Of a stretch of DNA of 64,000 bases, positions 47,952 to 56,904 are shown piece after piece. The DNA is from Sterolibacterium denitrificans (GTDB lineage Bacteria > Pseudomonadota > Gammaproteobacteria > Burkholderiales > Rhodocyclaceae), in assembly GCF_900174485.1 (NCBI RefSeq), contig NZ_LT837803.1, positions 2,309,305 through 2,373,304 on the forward strand. Reading direction: 5' to 3'. Position 1 is the first letter of the stretch. Every line of letters starts with the position of its first letter. The notes beneath the pieces are model-generated. The model made no database searches, was not told the DNA's origin, and worked only from the letters and a program-made list of their open reading frames with translations. The translations under genes were made by a program, and so were the position numbers.

Positions 47952-48673
47952 AGCAAATGTTGAGTGTCTTGACACTATCAACCTTAGTGTCGGCATGCGG
48001 AGGCCTGGCCACCACAGACGGCAGCGGCACCAACGCCGGGCCACAGGCCGTGCAACCATCCGCATCTCAAGATAAACCGGCGGAAGCCCGGCTTGCGTCC
48101 GAAGTCAGGATTCCGATGGAAATATCCTTGCACACACCCAACGGCCAGCGCTATCCGGATTCGGTGTTGCGCGTCGTGGACAAAAGCGACCGGGCGCTGG
48201 ACGTCGGTTTGCTGGTGGTTGGGGCGTTACTGGGCAGTTTCCGACTACCTGTGGCAAAGGAGGATTACCGCGGCACCAAGGTCGAAACGATGCGCCATCC
48301 GGCCATGCAACACCTTTTCGGCGGGATCACCGCGACGATGGCCGGGCAGCAGGAGGGGAAATCCGGTCGGCAGTACAAGAACCCCCTCTATGCCAGGCCG
48401 GATACATTCGCGCTCGTCTATGCCGATTCCGAGGACGAGAAACCGCCTTACGAGCTTTTCATCCAGACGACGGTATGGAGAAAACCCGATAGCGGCGGCT
48501 GGCTGACCAGCCCCGTAATGGTGGTCTGCCGCGATACGTTTTCAGCCTCCGCATTCACTTTGTCCCAATGGGAGATGGAAGACTATGCGGCGGTCAAGGC
48601 GAAGGGAGAGGAGCACATCCGGAACTGCGTCGGGAAGGTCGAGCTGGCGCTCAACGAGCTGTTCAAGGAATAG
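47948..48673 (+). CDS. Lipoprotein of unknown function, candidate immunity protein
   Basis: 241 residues from ATG 47948 (another in-frame ATG at 47939). The signal peptide ends in LVSAC (lipobox), so a lipid-anchored, probably periplasm-facing protein is expected. The mature part has no recognised domain; VVGALLGSFRLPVAKEDYRG and a Cys pair (VVCRDTF, IRNCVG) are visible. The start is coupled by ATGA to the toxin-like remnant upstream. A lipoprotein immunity protein would suit a cell-wall-degrading effector. The assignment rests on position only. Confidence 0.65.
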   Translation: MKQMLSVLTLSTLVSACGGLATTDGSGTNAGPQAVQPSASQDKPAEARLASEVRIPMEISLHTPNGQRYPDSVLRVVDKSDRALDVGLLVVGALLGSFRLPVAKEDYRGTKVETMRHPAMQHLFGGITATMAGQQEGKSGRQYKNPLYARPDTFALVYADSEDEKPPYELFIQTTVWRKPDSGGWLTSPVMVVCRDTFSASAFTLSQWEMEDYAAVKAKGEEHIRNCVGKVELALNELFKE

Positions 48674-48830
48674 TGCGTGCGCGTGTTCTCGTGCAAAGCG
48701 GCCAGTGCGCCACACCGTCGGGCCAAGTCCGCAGTTATTGCATTGAAAAGAAAGAAAAGCCGCCGGAGGGGCTTGCCATTCGGAATGTGAAATGCGAAAT
48801 ACCGACTTCGGGATGCTGAAAACACCCGGC
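48674..48830. other. Gap after the lipoprotein gene
   Basis: No gene or clear terminator seen. It separates the hemagglutinin locus (plus strand) from the small minus-strand ORF. Confidence 0.4.
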
Positions 48831-49022
48831 TCAGTCGCGCTTCAGGCGTTTTTCCGTCCGGCTCACTAGTTTGATGGCGATACCAACGGAACGGTCGATG
48901 AGTTCGTCCTCATTGGCCGGATACAGATCGATCTTTTGTATCAATGCGCCAAATATCGTCGCTGCCATGCCCGCGACAACCGATTCATCATGCTGCAAGG
49001 ACCTGCACTCTTCGCTTGCCAT
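48831..49022 (-). CDS. Small hypothetical protein
   Basis: 63 residues (MASEECRSLQHDESVVAGMA ... KRLKRD). ATG 49022 is preceded by GGAG at 7 bp, which favours it over the earlier in-frame ATGs at 49049-49052. It is helical in character with an acidic-then-basic C-terminus and belongs to no family I recognise. Possibly part of the accessory region. Confidence 0.5.
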   Translation of the reverse strand: MASEECRSLQHDESVVAGMAATIFGALIQKIDLYPANEDELIDRSVGIAIKLVSRTEKRLKRD

Positions 49023-49177
49023 CTTGTAACTCCATGGTTGTGGGTCCATCATCGTGCGGCCGCTCTTTCACCGCCCCACGCTTTATACAACACAAAACGC
49101 CGATTCGCACGCACCTGCCGCCAGAGCACCGCCGACCGTCAGGCATGCAGGACAAACGCCGTCGTAGCCGTCGCGAC

Positions 49178-49206
49178 TTGCCATGACCCGCGGTTTTATT
49201 TAAAAT
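49178..49206 (+). promoter_or_regulatory. Sigma-70 promoter of the rpsF operon
   Basis: TTGCCA (49178-49183) and TAAAAT (49201-49206) with a 17-bp spacer, 65 bp before the rpsF ATG. AAGGAGA at 49261-49267 is the ribosome-binding site. The rest of 49023-49177 shows nothing. Confidence 0.7.
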
Positions 49207-49271
49207 GCCCGGCTTTTCCACCTTGCTCCACCCGACCCGCATGCGGGGGAGCTTTTCCATAAGGAGATTGC

Positions 49272-49664
49272 ATGCGACATTATGAAATCATCTTCATCGT
49301 TCACCCGGACCAGAGCGAACAGGTTCCGGCGATGATCGACCGCTACAAAACCCTCGTCTCGACCGGCAACGGCAACATTCACCGCCTCGAAGACTGGGGC
49401 CGCCGCCAGTTGGCCTACCCGATCCAGAAAGTGCACAAGGCGCACTACGTGCTGATGAACATCGAGTGCGACGCCGAGACGCTGGCCGAGCTGGAAAATG
49501 CCTTCAAGTTCAACGATGCCGTGCTGCGTCATCTGACCGTCAAGATGAAGCATGCCGCCACCGAGCCGTCGCCGATGATGAAGGAAGAGAAATCCAGGTC
49601 ATTGACCGCCCCCGCTGCGGCACAAACAGAAGCGCCGGCTGGTGCCTCCGCTGACGCCGCCTGA
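49272..49664 (+). CDS. rpsF: 30S ribosomal protein S6
   Basis: [21 protein letters not shown] and [18 protein letters not shown] are the S6 core contacting S18 and 16S rRNA. 130 residues; the last ~30 are an Ala/Glu/Pro-rich acidic-to-neutral extension typical of variable S6 tails. Its end overlaps the priB start by 23 bp. It leads an operon of rpsF-priB-rpsR-rplI. Confidence 0.98.
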   Translation: MRHYEIIFIVHPDQSEQVPAMIDRYKTLVSTGNGNIHRLEDWGRRQLAYPIQKVHKAHYVLMNIECDAETLAELENAFKFNDAVLRHLTVKMKHAATEPSPMMKEEKSRSLTAPAAAQTEAPAGASADAA

Positions 49665-50004
49665 GCCTGAGCCTGAATTCGCGTCCAGGCCGGACAACCG
49701 CACGATACTGACTGGCCGTCTGCTTGAATTGAGCGCTTTGCGTTACACCCCGGCAGGGGTTCCGGTACTCGGTTTCCGGATTGCGCACAGCTCGCAGCAG
49801 AGCGAAGCCGATGTCGAACGAGCGGTGGGTTGCGAAATTTCGGCCGTGGCACTGGGACCGAACGCGCAATTGATGGCCGGGGCGAAACCGGGTGAGGCCG
49901 TAAGGCTGACCGGCTTCCTCGCCGCGAAGAGTCTGAAGAGCAGGAGCCTGATCCTGCATGTGAATGAGATAGAGTTTTTGGAAGGAAACCAAAATGGCAT
50001 TTAA
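49642..50004 (+). CDS. priB: Primosomal replication protein N (PriB)
   Basis: An OB-fold single-stranded-DNA-binding protein for restart of stalled forks. [33 protein letters not shown] is the PriB core. 120 residues from GTG 49642, inside the last codons of rpsF; another short start cannot be excluded. It overlaps the rpsR start by 11 bp. Gene order as in other betaproteobacteria. Confidence 0.93.
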   Translation: MPPLTPPEPEPEFASRPDNRTILTGRLLELSALRYTPAGVPVLGFRIAHSSQQSEADVERAVGCEISAVALGPNAQLMAGAKPGEAVRLTGFLAAKSLKSRSLILHVNEIEFLEGNQNGI

Positions 50005-50272
50005 ACCAAAATCCAAGCCCGGCGCCAAGCGCAAGGATGACAAGGGCCGCAGCATGTTCAAGCGGCGCAAATTCTGCCGCTTCACCGCCGAGAAGATTGC
50101 CGAAGTCGATTACAAGGACGTCGCCATCCTCAAGGACTTCATCACCGAAAACGCGAAAATCATGCCGGCCCGCATTACCGGCACCAAAGCCGGTTACCAG
50201 CGCCAGCTGTCGACGGCGATCAAGCGCGCACGCTTTCTGGCGCTGCTCCCCTATACCGATCTGCACGAGTAA
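49994..50272 (+). CDS. rpsR: 30S ribosomal protein S18
   Basis: 92 residues. [45 protein letters not shown] and the C-terminal helix are the S18 signature. Basic N-terminal extension of ~15 residues. Starts within priB with GGAAGGAA upstream. Confidence 0.98.
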   Translation: MAFKPKSKPGAKRKDDKGRSMFKRRKFCRFTAEKIAEVDYKDVAILKDFITENAKIMPARITGTKAGYQRQLSTAIKRARFLALLPYTDLHE

Positions 50273-50287
50273 ACCGGAGATACGACC

Positions 50288-50737
50288 ATGCAAGTCATTC
50301 TGATGGAAAAAGTTGTCAATCTCGGTACCCTCGGCGACGTGGTCAAGGTCAAGGACGGTTACGCACGCAATTACCTGATTCCGCAAGGCAAGGCCAAGCG
50401 CGTGACGCCGGAAAACCTGGCCACTTTCGAGGCTCGCCGTGCCGAGCTGGAAAAAGCCCAGGCCGAAAAGCTGGCGGACGCCCAGGACAAGGCCACCAAG
50501 CTGGAAGGCCTGCTGCTGCAAATCACCCGCAAGGCCGGTGTCGATGGCCGCCTCTTCGGCTCGGTGACCAGTGCCGACATCGCCGAAACGCTGAAGATCC
50601 AAGGCTTCGAAGTCGAAAAGGCGGCAATCCGCATGCCGGACGGCCTGATCAAGCAGGTCGGCGACAGCAAGCTGGAAGTTGCCCTGCACACCGACGTGAT
50701 TGCCAGCATTACCGTGTCCGTACTCGGCGAACACTGA
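50288..50737 (+). CDS. rplI: 50S ribosomal protein L9
   Basis: 149 residues. [32 protein letters not shown] is the N-terminal rRNA-binding domain, then the long helix and the C-terminal domain. Last gene of the operon, ahead of a strong hairpin. Confidence 0.98.
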   Translation: MQVILMEKVVNLGTLGDVVKVKDGYARNYLIPQGKAKRVTPENLATFEARRAELEKAQAEKLADAQDKATKLEGLLLQITRKAGVDGRLFGSVTSADIAETLKIQGFEVEKAAIRMPDGLIKQVGDSKLEVALHTDVIASITVSVLGEH

Positions 50738-50796
50738 TATCACTGATACCGGGCCGAACCGCAAGACCCGCAGCAAAATCGCATAAACCGCATCAT

Positions 50797-50824
50797 CCAG
50801 GGGGCCGCGCAAGCGGCCCCCTGG
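50797..50824 (+). terminator. Strong hairpin after rplI
   Basis: A perfect 12-bp stem (CCAGGGGGCCGC / GCGGCCCCCTGG) with a GCAA tetraloop, 60 bp after the rplI stop. No T-tract follows, so it may rely on stem stability or serve as a 3'-end protector. Confidence 0.6.
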
Positions 50825-50946
50825 CGTTCACGGCGGCATTCAGCGTCTGCTATCCCGCAGAAAAACAAGGGGAATCCGGAAACCCACGGAAAGCACACAG
50901 CAAGCACACAACCCGCCAACAGCTTCCCCCCAGCATTTCCCCAGGC

Positions 50947-50955
50947 TTATCCACA
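50947..50955 (+). promoter_or_regulatory. Perfect DnaA box upstream of dnaB
   Basis: TTATCCACA, the strict DnaA-box consensus, lies 55 bp before the dnaB ATG. Only one is visible, and no AT-rich unwinding region or box cluster accompanies it, so it is not an origin. It may let DnaA regulate dnaB. Confidence 0.65.
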
Positions 50956-51009
50956 CCGCCCACAGCGCCACACGGGTACACTGACGGCCTGCCTCACAGG
51001 AGACATTCC

Positions 51010-52428
51010 ATGGTCCAGACGACGGAACGTAGCTTTCAGAGCAAGCGCAGCGCCACGCATGCCGACGATCCCCAGCTCAACAGCCTCAAGCTGCCGCCCC
51101 ATTCCGTCGAGGCCGAACAATCGTTGATCGGCGGCCTGCTGCTCGACAATTCCGCCTGGGACCGCATCGCCGACATCGTCAGCGATGCCGATTTCTATCG
51201 CGACGACCACCGCCGCATCTTCCGCCGCATTCGGGGGCTGGTCGAACTGGGCAGGCCGGCCGATGTGGTGACGGTGTTCGAAGCCATCGAGAAACACAAC
51301 GAAGTCGAGCAGGCCGGCGGCCTCGCCTATCTGGGCGAGATCGCCAACAACACGCCGTCGGCGGCCAACATCCGCCGTTATGCCGAAATCGTCCATGAAC
51401 GCGCCGTGCTGCGCCGCCTGGTCAGCGTCGGCGACGAAATCGCCGCCAGCGCGCTGAATCCGGCCGGCAAGGATGTCAAGCAACTGCTCGACCAGGCCGA
51501 GCAACGCGTCTTCGAAATCGCCGAATCCGGCGCCAAAAGCACCCAGGGCTTCGTCGCCATCCAGCCGCTGCTGGGCCAGGTGGTCGAGCGCATCGAGGAA
51601 CTCTACAACCAGGAAAATCCTTCCGAAGTCACCGGCGTGCCGACCGGCTTCACCGACCTCGACAGCATGACCTCCGGCCTGCAGCCGGGTGACATGATCG
51701 TCGTCGCCGGCCGGCCGTCGATGGGCAAGACCGCCTTCGCGCTGAATATCGCCGAACACGTCGGCGTCGACCTGGGTCTGCCGGTGGCGATCTTCAGCCT
51801 GGAAATGTCAGGCCCGCAACTGGCGATGCGCTTTCTTTCCTCGGTGGGCCGTCTCGATGCGCATCGCATGCGCACGGGCCGCCTGAACGACGACGAATGG
51901 GACAAGATGACCGTGGCCCTGGGCAAGCTGCACAGCGCGCCCATTCACATCGACGAGACCGGCGCCATCACCGCCACCGACCTGCGCGCCCGCGCGCGCC
52001 GTCTGGCGCGCCAGTTCGGCGGCAAGCTGGGGCTGATCGTCATCGACTATCTGCAGTTGATGACATCGAGCAAGGACAACGAGAATCGCGCCACCGAGAT
52101 TTCCGAAATCTCGCGCTCCATCAAGTCGCTGGCCAAGGAACTCAAGGTGCCGGTAATCGCGCTGTCGCAGCTCTCGCGCAAGGTCGAGGAACGCAATGAC
52201 AAACGTCCCCTGATGAGCGACCTGCGCGAATCCGGCGCCATCGAGCAGGATGCCGACATCATCATCATGATGTACCGCGAGGAGTACTACAAACCAGACA
52301 CCCAGGACAAGGGACTGGCCGAGGTGATCGTCGGCAAGCACCGCAACGGCCCGACGGGTACCGTCAAGCTGACCTTCCTCGGCGAATACACCAAGTTCGT
52401 CAACAGCGCCAGGCCGGGCAGCTACTGA
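51010..52428 (+). CDS. dnaB: Replicative DNA helicase
   Basis: 472 residues. An N-terminal domain (PPHSVEAEQSLIGGLLLDN), a linker and a RecA-like motor: Walker A GRPSMGKTAFALNIAEH near residue 233, VIDYLQLM (Walker B) and SDLRESGAIEQDADII. No intein. It unwinds DNA at the fork as a hexamer. Stands alone between the rplI hairpin and the UDG gene on the other strand. Confidence 0.99.
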   Translation: MVQTTERSFQSKRSATHADDPQLNSLKLPPHSVEAEQSLIGGLLLDNSAWDRIADIVSDADFYRDDHRRIFRRIRGLVELGRPADVVTVFEAIEKHNEVEQAGGLAYLGEIANNTPSAANIRRYAEIVHERAVLRRLVSVGDEIAASALNPAGKDVKQLLDQAEQRVFEIAESGAKSTQGFVAIQPLLGQVVERIEELYNQENPSEVTGVPTGFTDLDSMTSGLQPGDMIVVAGRPSMGKTAFALNIAEHVGVDLGLPVAIFSLEMSGPQLAMRFLSSVGRLDAHRMRTGRLNDDEWDKMTVALGKLHSAPIHIDETGAITATDLRARARRLARQFGGKLGLIVIDYLQLMTSSKDNENRATEISEISRSIKSLAKELKVPVIALSQLSRKVEERNDKRPLMSDLRESGAIEQDADIIIMMYREEYYKPDTQDKGLAEVIVGKHRNGPTGTVKLTFLGEYTKFVNSARPGSY

Positions 52429-52481
52429 GCCGCTGCCGGTTTGGATTCCGGTTCGAATTCGGGCTCGAACCTGGACCAGGA

Positions 52482-53273
52482 CTATTTCAACTTCAACCCG
52501 GCCATGGTGCGCCGGGCAAAGCAGAGATCCTCCCAGGCCTTGGCCTTGTCGTTCAGGGTGCGCAGCAGATAGGCCGGGTGATAGGTAATGACCACGGGGA
52601 TGCCCGCACGGTCGAACAGGCGACCGCGCGCGGCGGAAATCTTGATTTCGCTCTGCAGCAAGGTTTGCGCTGCCGGTCGTCCCAAAGCCACGATCAACCG
52701 GGGTTGCAGCAAGGCGATCTGGCGCTCCAGATAAGGCCGGCAGGCCGCCATTTCCTCGGCGGTTGGCGTGCGATTGCCCGCTGGCCGACATTTGACGGCA
52801 TTGGCGATATAGACATCCCGCCCACGCTGCAGGCCGATGGCCGCCAGCATCGCATCGAGCAGCTTGCCGGCCTGGCCAACGAAAGGCTCGCCGCGCCTGT
52901 CCTCCTCCGCGCCGGGGCCTTCGCCGACGAACAGCCAATCCGCCGTTTCATCGCCGACCCCCAATACCGCCTGCTGACGATCCTTGCACAGATCGCAGGC
53001 GCGGCATGCCGCCACGCTGGCACGCAACTGCGCCCAGTCCATGACGGCGATGGCGCTTGCCCGCTCGTCGCCACTCGCGGTAGCGGTCGTCGGCTCGGCC
53101 GCCACCTGCACCTGCGGCACGGCTTGCGCCGGCGCGGGCGCATCGACCTGCGGCGCATCGGCAGATTCTCCGGACGCCTGCGCCGACGGCTGGCGCAACT
53201 TCCACAGCGGCGCCAACCCCATCTCGCGCAGCATTGCGGCGCGGCGCGAGGCGGGTGATGAAGTTTTGCTCAT
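52482..53273 (-). CDS. Type 4 uracil-DNA glycosylase with [4Fe-4S] cluster
   Basis: 263 residues from ATG 53273, which overlaps the stop of rimI (ATGA); an opening to 53318 is inside rimI. The first ~110 residues are an Ala/Pro-rich variable arm. The glycosylase part has [19 protein letters not shown] (two cluster Cys), [17 protein letters not shown] (active site), [14 protein letters not shown] and a final His-containing YHPAYLLR motif. It removes uracil from DNA. Third gene of a tsaB-rimI-udg operon. Confidence 0.93.
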   Translation of the reverse strand: MSKTSSPASRRAAMLREMGLAPLWKLRQPSAQASGESADAPQVDAPAPAQAVPQVQVAAEPTTATASGDERASAIAVMDWAQLRASVAACRACDLCKDRQQAVLGVGDETADWLFVGEGPGAEEDRRGEPFVGQAGKLLDAMLAAIGLQRGRDVYIANAVKCRPAGNRTPTAEEMAACRPYLERQIALLQPRLIVALGRPAAQTLLQSEIKISAARGRLFDRAGIPVVITYHPAYLLRTLNDKAKAWEDLCFARRTMAGLKLK

Positions 53274-53743
53274 AGCGCCCTCATCATCACCAGCGCGTCT
53301 TCGCGGCCGGCGTTGCACGGATAGTAATCACGCCGCAGGCCGACCTGATCGAAGCCGCTGCGCGCATACAAGGCAAGCGCGGCATGATTCGATGCCCGCA
53401 CTTCGAGAAACATCCGCAGCGCACCGGCGCGGCGCACCTCCGTCACGAGAAAATCCATGAACCGTCCTCCCAGCCCCCGCCTCTGATACGCCTCATCGAC
53501 CACGATATCCAGCAATTCCGCTTCCTCAAGCACGACCGAGCACAGCGCATGACCGGCCAGAACATCGTCCCGATACAACAGCCAGGCGGAGTGACCCGCA
53601 TCCAGGCTGTCGATGAAATTGCCGCGCGTCCAGGAAAAGGCATGCACGCGCCGCTCCATGGCAAGCACCGCATCCAGATCGCCCAGGCACATCGGCTTGA
53701 AGTCGATGCGCGGCGCTTGCGGCGCGGCCGCCACCAGGCTCAT
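53270..53743 (-). CDS. rimI: Ribosomal-protein-S18-alanine N-acetyltransferase
   Basis: 157-residue GNAT enzyme. LLDIVVDEAYQRRGLGGRFMDFLV is the acetyl-CoA loop, then MFLEVRASNHAALALYARSGF. It acetylates the N-terminus of S18 (RpsR, encoded 3.5 kb away). Its ATG overlaps the tsaB stop, and its stop overlaps the glycosylase ATG. Confidence 0.93.
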   Translation of the reverse strand: MSLVAAAPQAPRIDFKPMCLGDLDAVLAMERRVHAFSWTRGNFIDSLDAGHSAWLLYRDDVLAGHALCSVVLEEAELLDIVVDEAYQRRGLGGRFMDFLVTEVRRAGALRMFLEVRASNHAALALYARSGFDQVGLRRDYYPCNAGREDALVMMRAL

Positions 53744-54456
53744 TTCATTCCGCCGCGCGCCAGACGCTCGGCCGTCGTCAACGCCACCTTGTCGCGCACG
53801 TAGAGCGGCGCGGCCAATGCCGCATCGACGCCCTCGCCCTGGGCAAAGCGCGCTGCCGCCAGATGCGCGACTGCCGCCGCCGTCGGCCAGCAGCCCGGGA
53901 TGACGCGCTCCAACCGACCCACCTGATCCGCCAGCGCCGGGTAAGCCGCGAAACCATCCCCGCATCCCAGCCAGCCCTCATTCATCAGCAGCGGCCGCAC
54001 CCGCTCACCCAACGTCTGCGGCGCGGCGACGAATGGCGCCAGCACGATTTCCGGCAGACCGTCGCGGATTTCATAGGCGGCGCAATACACTTCATCCATG
54101 CGCGCATCGAGGCAGGCAAAAATCCGGGCACAGTCCTGTTCCTGTTCCCAGGCCACCCGCGCCAGCGCTTCCAGCGAAGGAATCCCCACCACCGGCAAAT
54201 CCAGGCCGCAGGCCAGACCCTGAACCACGCCGCAAGCCAGGCGCAGGCCGGTAAAGCCGCCAGGGCCGGCGCCAAAGGCCAGACCGTCCAGCGCAGTGAA
54301 ATCCATGTCCGCTTCGGCAAGCAGCGCTTGCACCCAGGGCAGCAGCCGCTCCGAACCGCCATTGACGACCTCGGCGGCACGCTCATGGCAAACGCCGTCA
54401 CGCCAGAGCGCGACGGACAAGCGTTGGGTGGCGGTTTCCAGGGCGAGCAGATTCAC
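53740..54456 (-). CDS. tsaB: tRNA threonylcarbamoyladenosine biosynthesis protein TsaB
   Basis: 238 residues, ASKHA fold. LALETATQRLSVALWRDGV opens, and DFTALDGLAFGAGPGGFTGLRLA follows, the TsaB signature. It is the platform for TsaD/TsaE in making t6A37 of ANN-decoding tRNAs. First gene of the overlapping operon. Confidence 0.95.
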   Translation of the reverse strand: MNLLALETATQRLSVALWRDGVCHERAAEVVNGGSERLLPWVQALLAEADMDFTALDGLAFGAGPGGFTGLRLACGVVQGLACGLDLPVVGIPSLEALARVAWEQEQDCARIFACLDARMDEVYCAAYEIRDGLPEIVLAPFVAAPQTLGERVRPLLMNEGWLGCGDGFAAYPALADQVGRLERVIPGCWPTAAAVAHLAAARFAQGEGVDAALAAPLYVRDKVALTTAERLARGGMK

Positions 54457-54484
54457 GATGCGATTTTATCCATGCGGCCAACGG

Positions 54485-55435
54485 CTAGCGCGAAAACTCG
54501 ACCCATACCTGCGAAAACTCGGCCTGCGGCAGCGCCTCACTCGCCGAAGCGACGCAATTCCAGCGTTCGTGCGTACCCGTGTAGGCCTGGATGTCGGCAA
54601 TTCCCGCTTGCTTTGCCACCGCCTGGGCATCGGCGGTGAGCTTGCGCATGCGCATTTCGGTGTCCTTGCTGAACAGATCCTCGTCGCTGAGATTGGGCAA
54701 ACTGCTTCTGGCCGCGACATAGTACGGCCGCGAGAACACGGTATGCCGACCGCCGTCGGCCGTGCGCAATCTGGCGGCAGCACGCACCACCACCGCCTCG
54801 TCGTTGTCATTGAGCAGTTTCAGCGTCGCGCACAACTGCCCCCGCTTGGTCAATGTGTTGCGCGTATAGAAGGCCACCTTGAGGGCATCGCCGCGGTACT
54901 GCCATTTGCGGCGATCCGACCATTTGATGAACCTGTCGAACTTTGCCAGCGAGCCGCGGATATATTTCACGGCCTCGGCATACGCCGGCTCGCTGCAACT
55001 GTCCGCCGCAAAACAACTGAGCATGCCGGGCATATAGCCGCAAAAGTTCTCGCTGCCGGTTTCCATCTTGAAGACCATGTCCATGCCATTGACCAGGCGG
55101 GAATTGCACATGGCAAACACATAGCGTTCGAGGAAATTGACCTTCTCCCTGGAAGGCATCGCGTTGAACCTTGGCCGCAAAGGACGCGCCGACTGAATGA
55201 AACGCTGGGCGGCGCCGGTAAAAATCGGCAACTCGGGTTCGCGCAACGGGTTGTACAGCAACATCACGGGAGGCGCTTTTGGCGGCGCGCTCACCGGCTC
55301 AGGCTCCGCGACATCGACCAGCGGCGGTACGCTGACAGCCGCACCCGGCAATGCAAGCGCCTCCTTCGACATCCATCCGGACAGTGCCAGCAGAATGCCG
55401 CAGACAACCGGCCAAGGCGCGCGTCCGATCTTCAT
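54485..55435 (-). CDS. Exported protein of unknown function
   Basis: 316 residues from ATG 55435 (an in-frame ATG at 55471 is possible). A signal peptide (WPVVCGILLALSG) and a Pro-rich stretch lead to a domain rich in conserved-looking Cys: FAMCNSRLVNGMDMV, ENFCGYMPGMLSCFAADSCSEPAYAEAVKYIRG, GQLCATLKL, WNCVAS. The five to seven Cys suggest disulfides in the periplasm. I recognise no family. Its end lies 28 bp from tsaB's start on the same strand. Confidence 0.7.
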   Translation of the reverse strand: MKIGRAPWPVVCGILLALSGWMSKEALALPGAAVSVPPLVDVAEPEPVSAPPKAPPVMLLYNPLREPELPIFTGAAQRFIQSARPLRPRFNAMPSREKVNFLERYVFAMCNSRLVNGMDMVFKMETGSENFCGYMPGMLSCFAADSCSEPAYAEAVKYIRGSLAKFDRFIKWSDRRKWQYRGDALKVAFYTRNTLTKRGQLCATLKLLNDNDEAVVVRAAARLRTADGGRHTVFSRPYYVAARSSLPNLSDEDLFSKDTEMRMRKLTADAQAVAKQAGIADIQAYTGTHERWNCVASASEALPQAEFSQVWVEFSR

Positions 55436-55585
55436 TACGTCTTGTCCGATATCAGGTGCATCACACATCACGGTGTAGTTGCTGCAGTTGCGTTACAGTT
55501 GCGTAGTTGAGCGGCATCTCAGGCACTGGCCACGGCTCGCCCCGCGCCTGGAATGCGGAAGCGGAAGTGAATGCGCAAGCTGGAA

Positions 55586-55918
55586 TCAATGATGCTGGTG
55601 CTTCTTGCGCACCGGCAAACCATACAACTCACGGCCGGCCTCATTGATATCCTGCCTGAGCTGGCGGCGCTCCTCGCGCGTCATGCGCTTTCCGCGCCGC
55701 CACGGTACCGGCGGCCCCATCTCCGTTTCATTCATTACCTGCGTCGGTTCGGCGGGAAGCGGGCCGGCGGCCGACCATCTCGCATCGCCATCGGGTGAAC
55801 GGGCTTCGTGCCGCTCTTCACGGGAAACCTGGTGCTGAGCGATGGCCGGCATCGCCAATGCCAGACTCATGACCAGCCACATTCCCGAGGAAAACAGCGA
55901 TGACGGAACAAACTTCAT
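55586..55918 (-). CDS. Small exported basic protein
   Basis: 110 residues from ATG 55918 with a signal peptide (FSSGMWLVMSLALAMPAIA-Q). The C-terminal part MTREERRQLRQDINEAGRELY is a short helix motif that recurs in small exported proteins of betaproteobacteria, often near ompR-type genes. The last residues are His-rich (RKKHQHH). No function known. Confidence 0.65.
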   Translation of the reverse strand: MKFVPSSLFSSGMWLVMSLALAMPAIAQHQVSREERHEARSPDGDARWSAAGPLPAEPTQVMNETEMGPPVPWRRGKRMTREERRQLRQDINEAGRELYGLPVRKKHQHH

Positions 55919-56145
55919 AACGCAACGAAAGACGCCATGGAGAGAACGAGAAAAACGCGGCAAACGCGACAAGCGGTAAATTCAGCGCTTCTGCAGCACG
56001 GCATGAATCATCGAGTCCGGATGTAAGTCAGTTATTAATCTGCCACCGCGAATTGTAACAAGGTGCAACATTCTTCCGCGGCGGAAATATTGTCTAACCA
56101 CATCGCCGCACCGATGGCTGGCGCAACCTCACGGGAATCGCTAGC

Positions 56146-56904
56146 ATGGCGCTCATGAACGATACCACCAAAATTCTCGTCGTCGATGACGACCTGCGCC
56201 TGCGCGATCTGCTCAACCGCTACCTCAGCGACCAGGGTTTCACGGTCAAGGCCGTTGCCAATGCGGCAGACATGGACAAAGCGCTCAATCGGGAACTCTA
56301 TGACCTGCTGGTGCTCGACCTGATGCTGCCCGGCGAAGATGGCCTGTCCATCTGCCGCCGCCTGCGCAGCAGCAAAAATGATACGGCCATCATCATGCTG
56401 ACGGCCAAGGGCGACGACATCGACCGCATCGTCGGTCTCGAAATGGGCGCCGACGACTACCTGCCCAAACCCTTCAACCCCCGCGAGCTGGTGGCCCGCA
56501 TCCATGCCGTCCTGCGCCGGCGCAAGGCGGCGGCACCGCCCGGCGCGCCGACCATCGAGGAGGAAATCGTCAGCTTCGGCAACGTCAGCCTGAATCTGGC
56601 GACCCGCGAGCTGGCGCGGCACAATGGCAACGGCAACGGCGAGCAAGCGCCCGCCAGCCAGCTCACCACCGGCGAGTTTGCCGTCCTGAAAGTGCTGGTG
56701 CAGCACCCGCGCCAGCCGCTGTCGCGCGACAAACTGATGGAACTGGCGCGCGGCCGCGAATACGACGTCTTCGACCGCTCGATCGACGTGCAGATTTCGC
56801 GGCTGCGCAAGCTCGTCGAGGACGATCCGGCCAAGCCGCGCTACATCCAGACCGTCTGGGGATTCGGCTACGTCTTCGTTCCGGACGGGGTGAAGAAGGA
56901 CTGA
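56146..56904 (+). CDS. ompR: OmpR-type response regulator
   Basis: 252 residues. Receiver domain ILVVDDDLRLRDLLNRYL, phospho-acceptor Asp near residue 58 (LVLDLMLPGEDG), and MLTAKGDDID. The C-terminal winged helix reads LSRDKLMELARGREYDVFDRSIDVQISRLRK. It partners the kinase whose ATG overlaps its stop. Upstream 55919-56145 holds no gene. Confidence 0.93.
   Translation: MALMNDTTKILVVDDDLRLRDLLNRYLSDQGFTVKAVANAADMDKALNRELYDLLVLDLMLPGEDGLSICRRLRSSKNDTAIIMLTAKGDDIDRIVGLEMGADDYLPKPFNPRELVARIHAVLRRRKAAAPPGAPTIEEEIVSFGNVSLNLATRELARHNGNGNGEQAPASQLTTGEFAVLKVLVQHPRQPLSRDKLMELARGREYDVFDRSIDVQISRLRKLVEDDPAKPRYIQTVWGFGYVFVPDGVKKD

Noticed and set aside
50947-50955. Replication origin at the dnaB promoter
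   Set aside because: One DnaA box without a cluster, AT-rich unwinding element or dnaA-dnaN genes.
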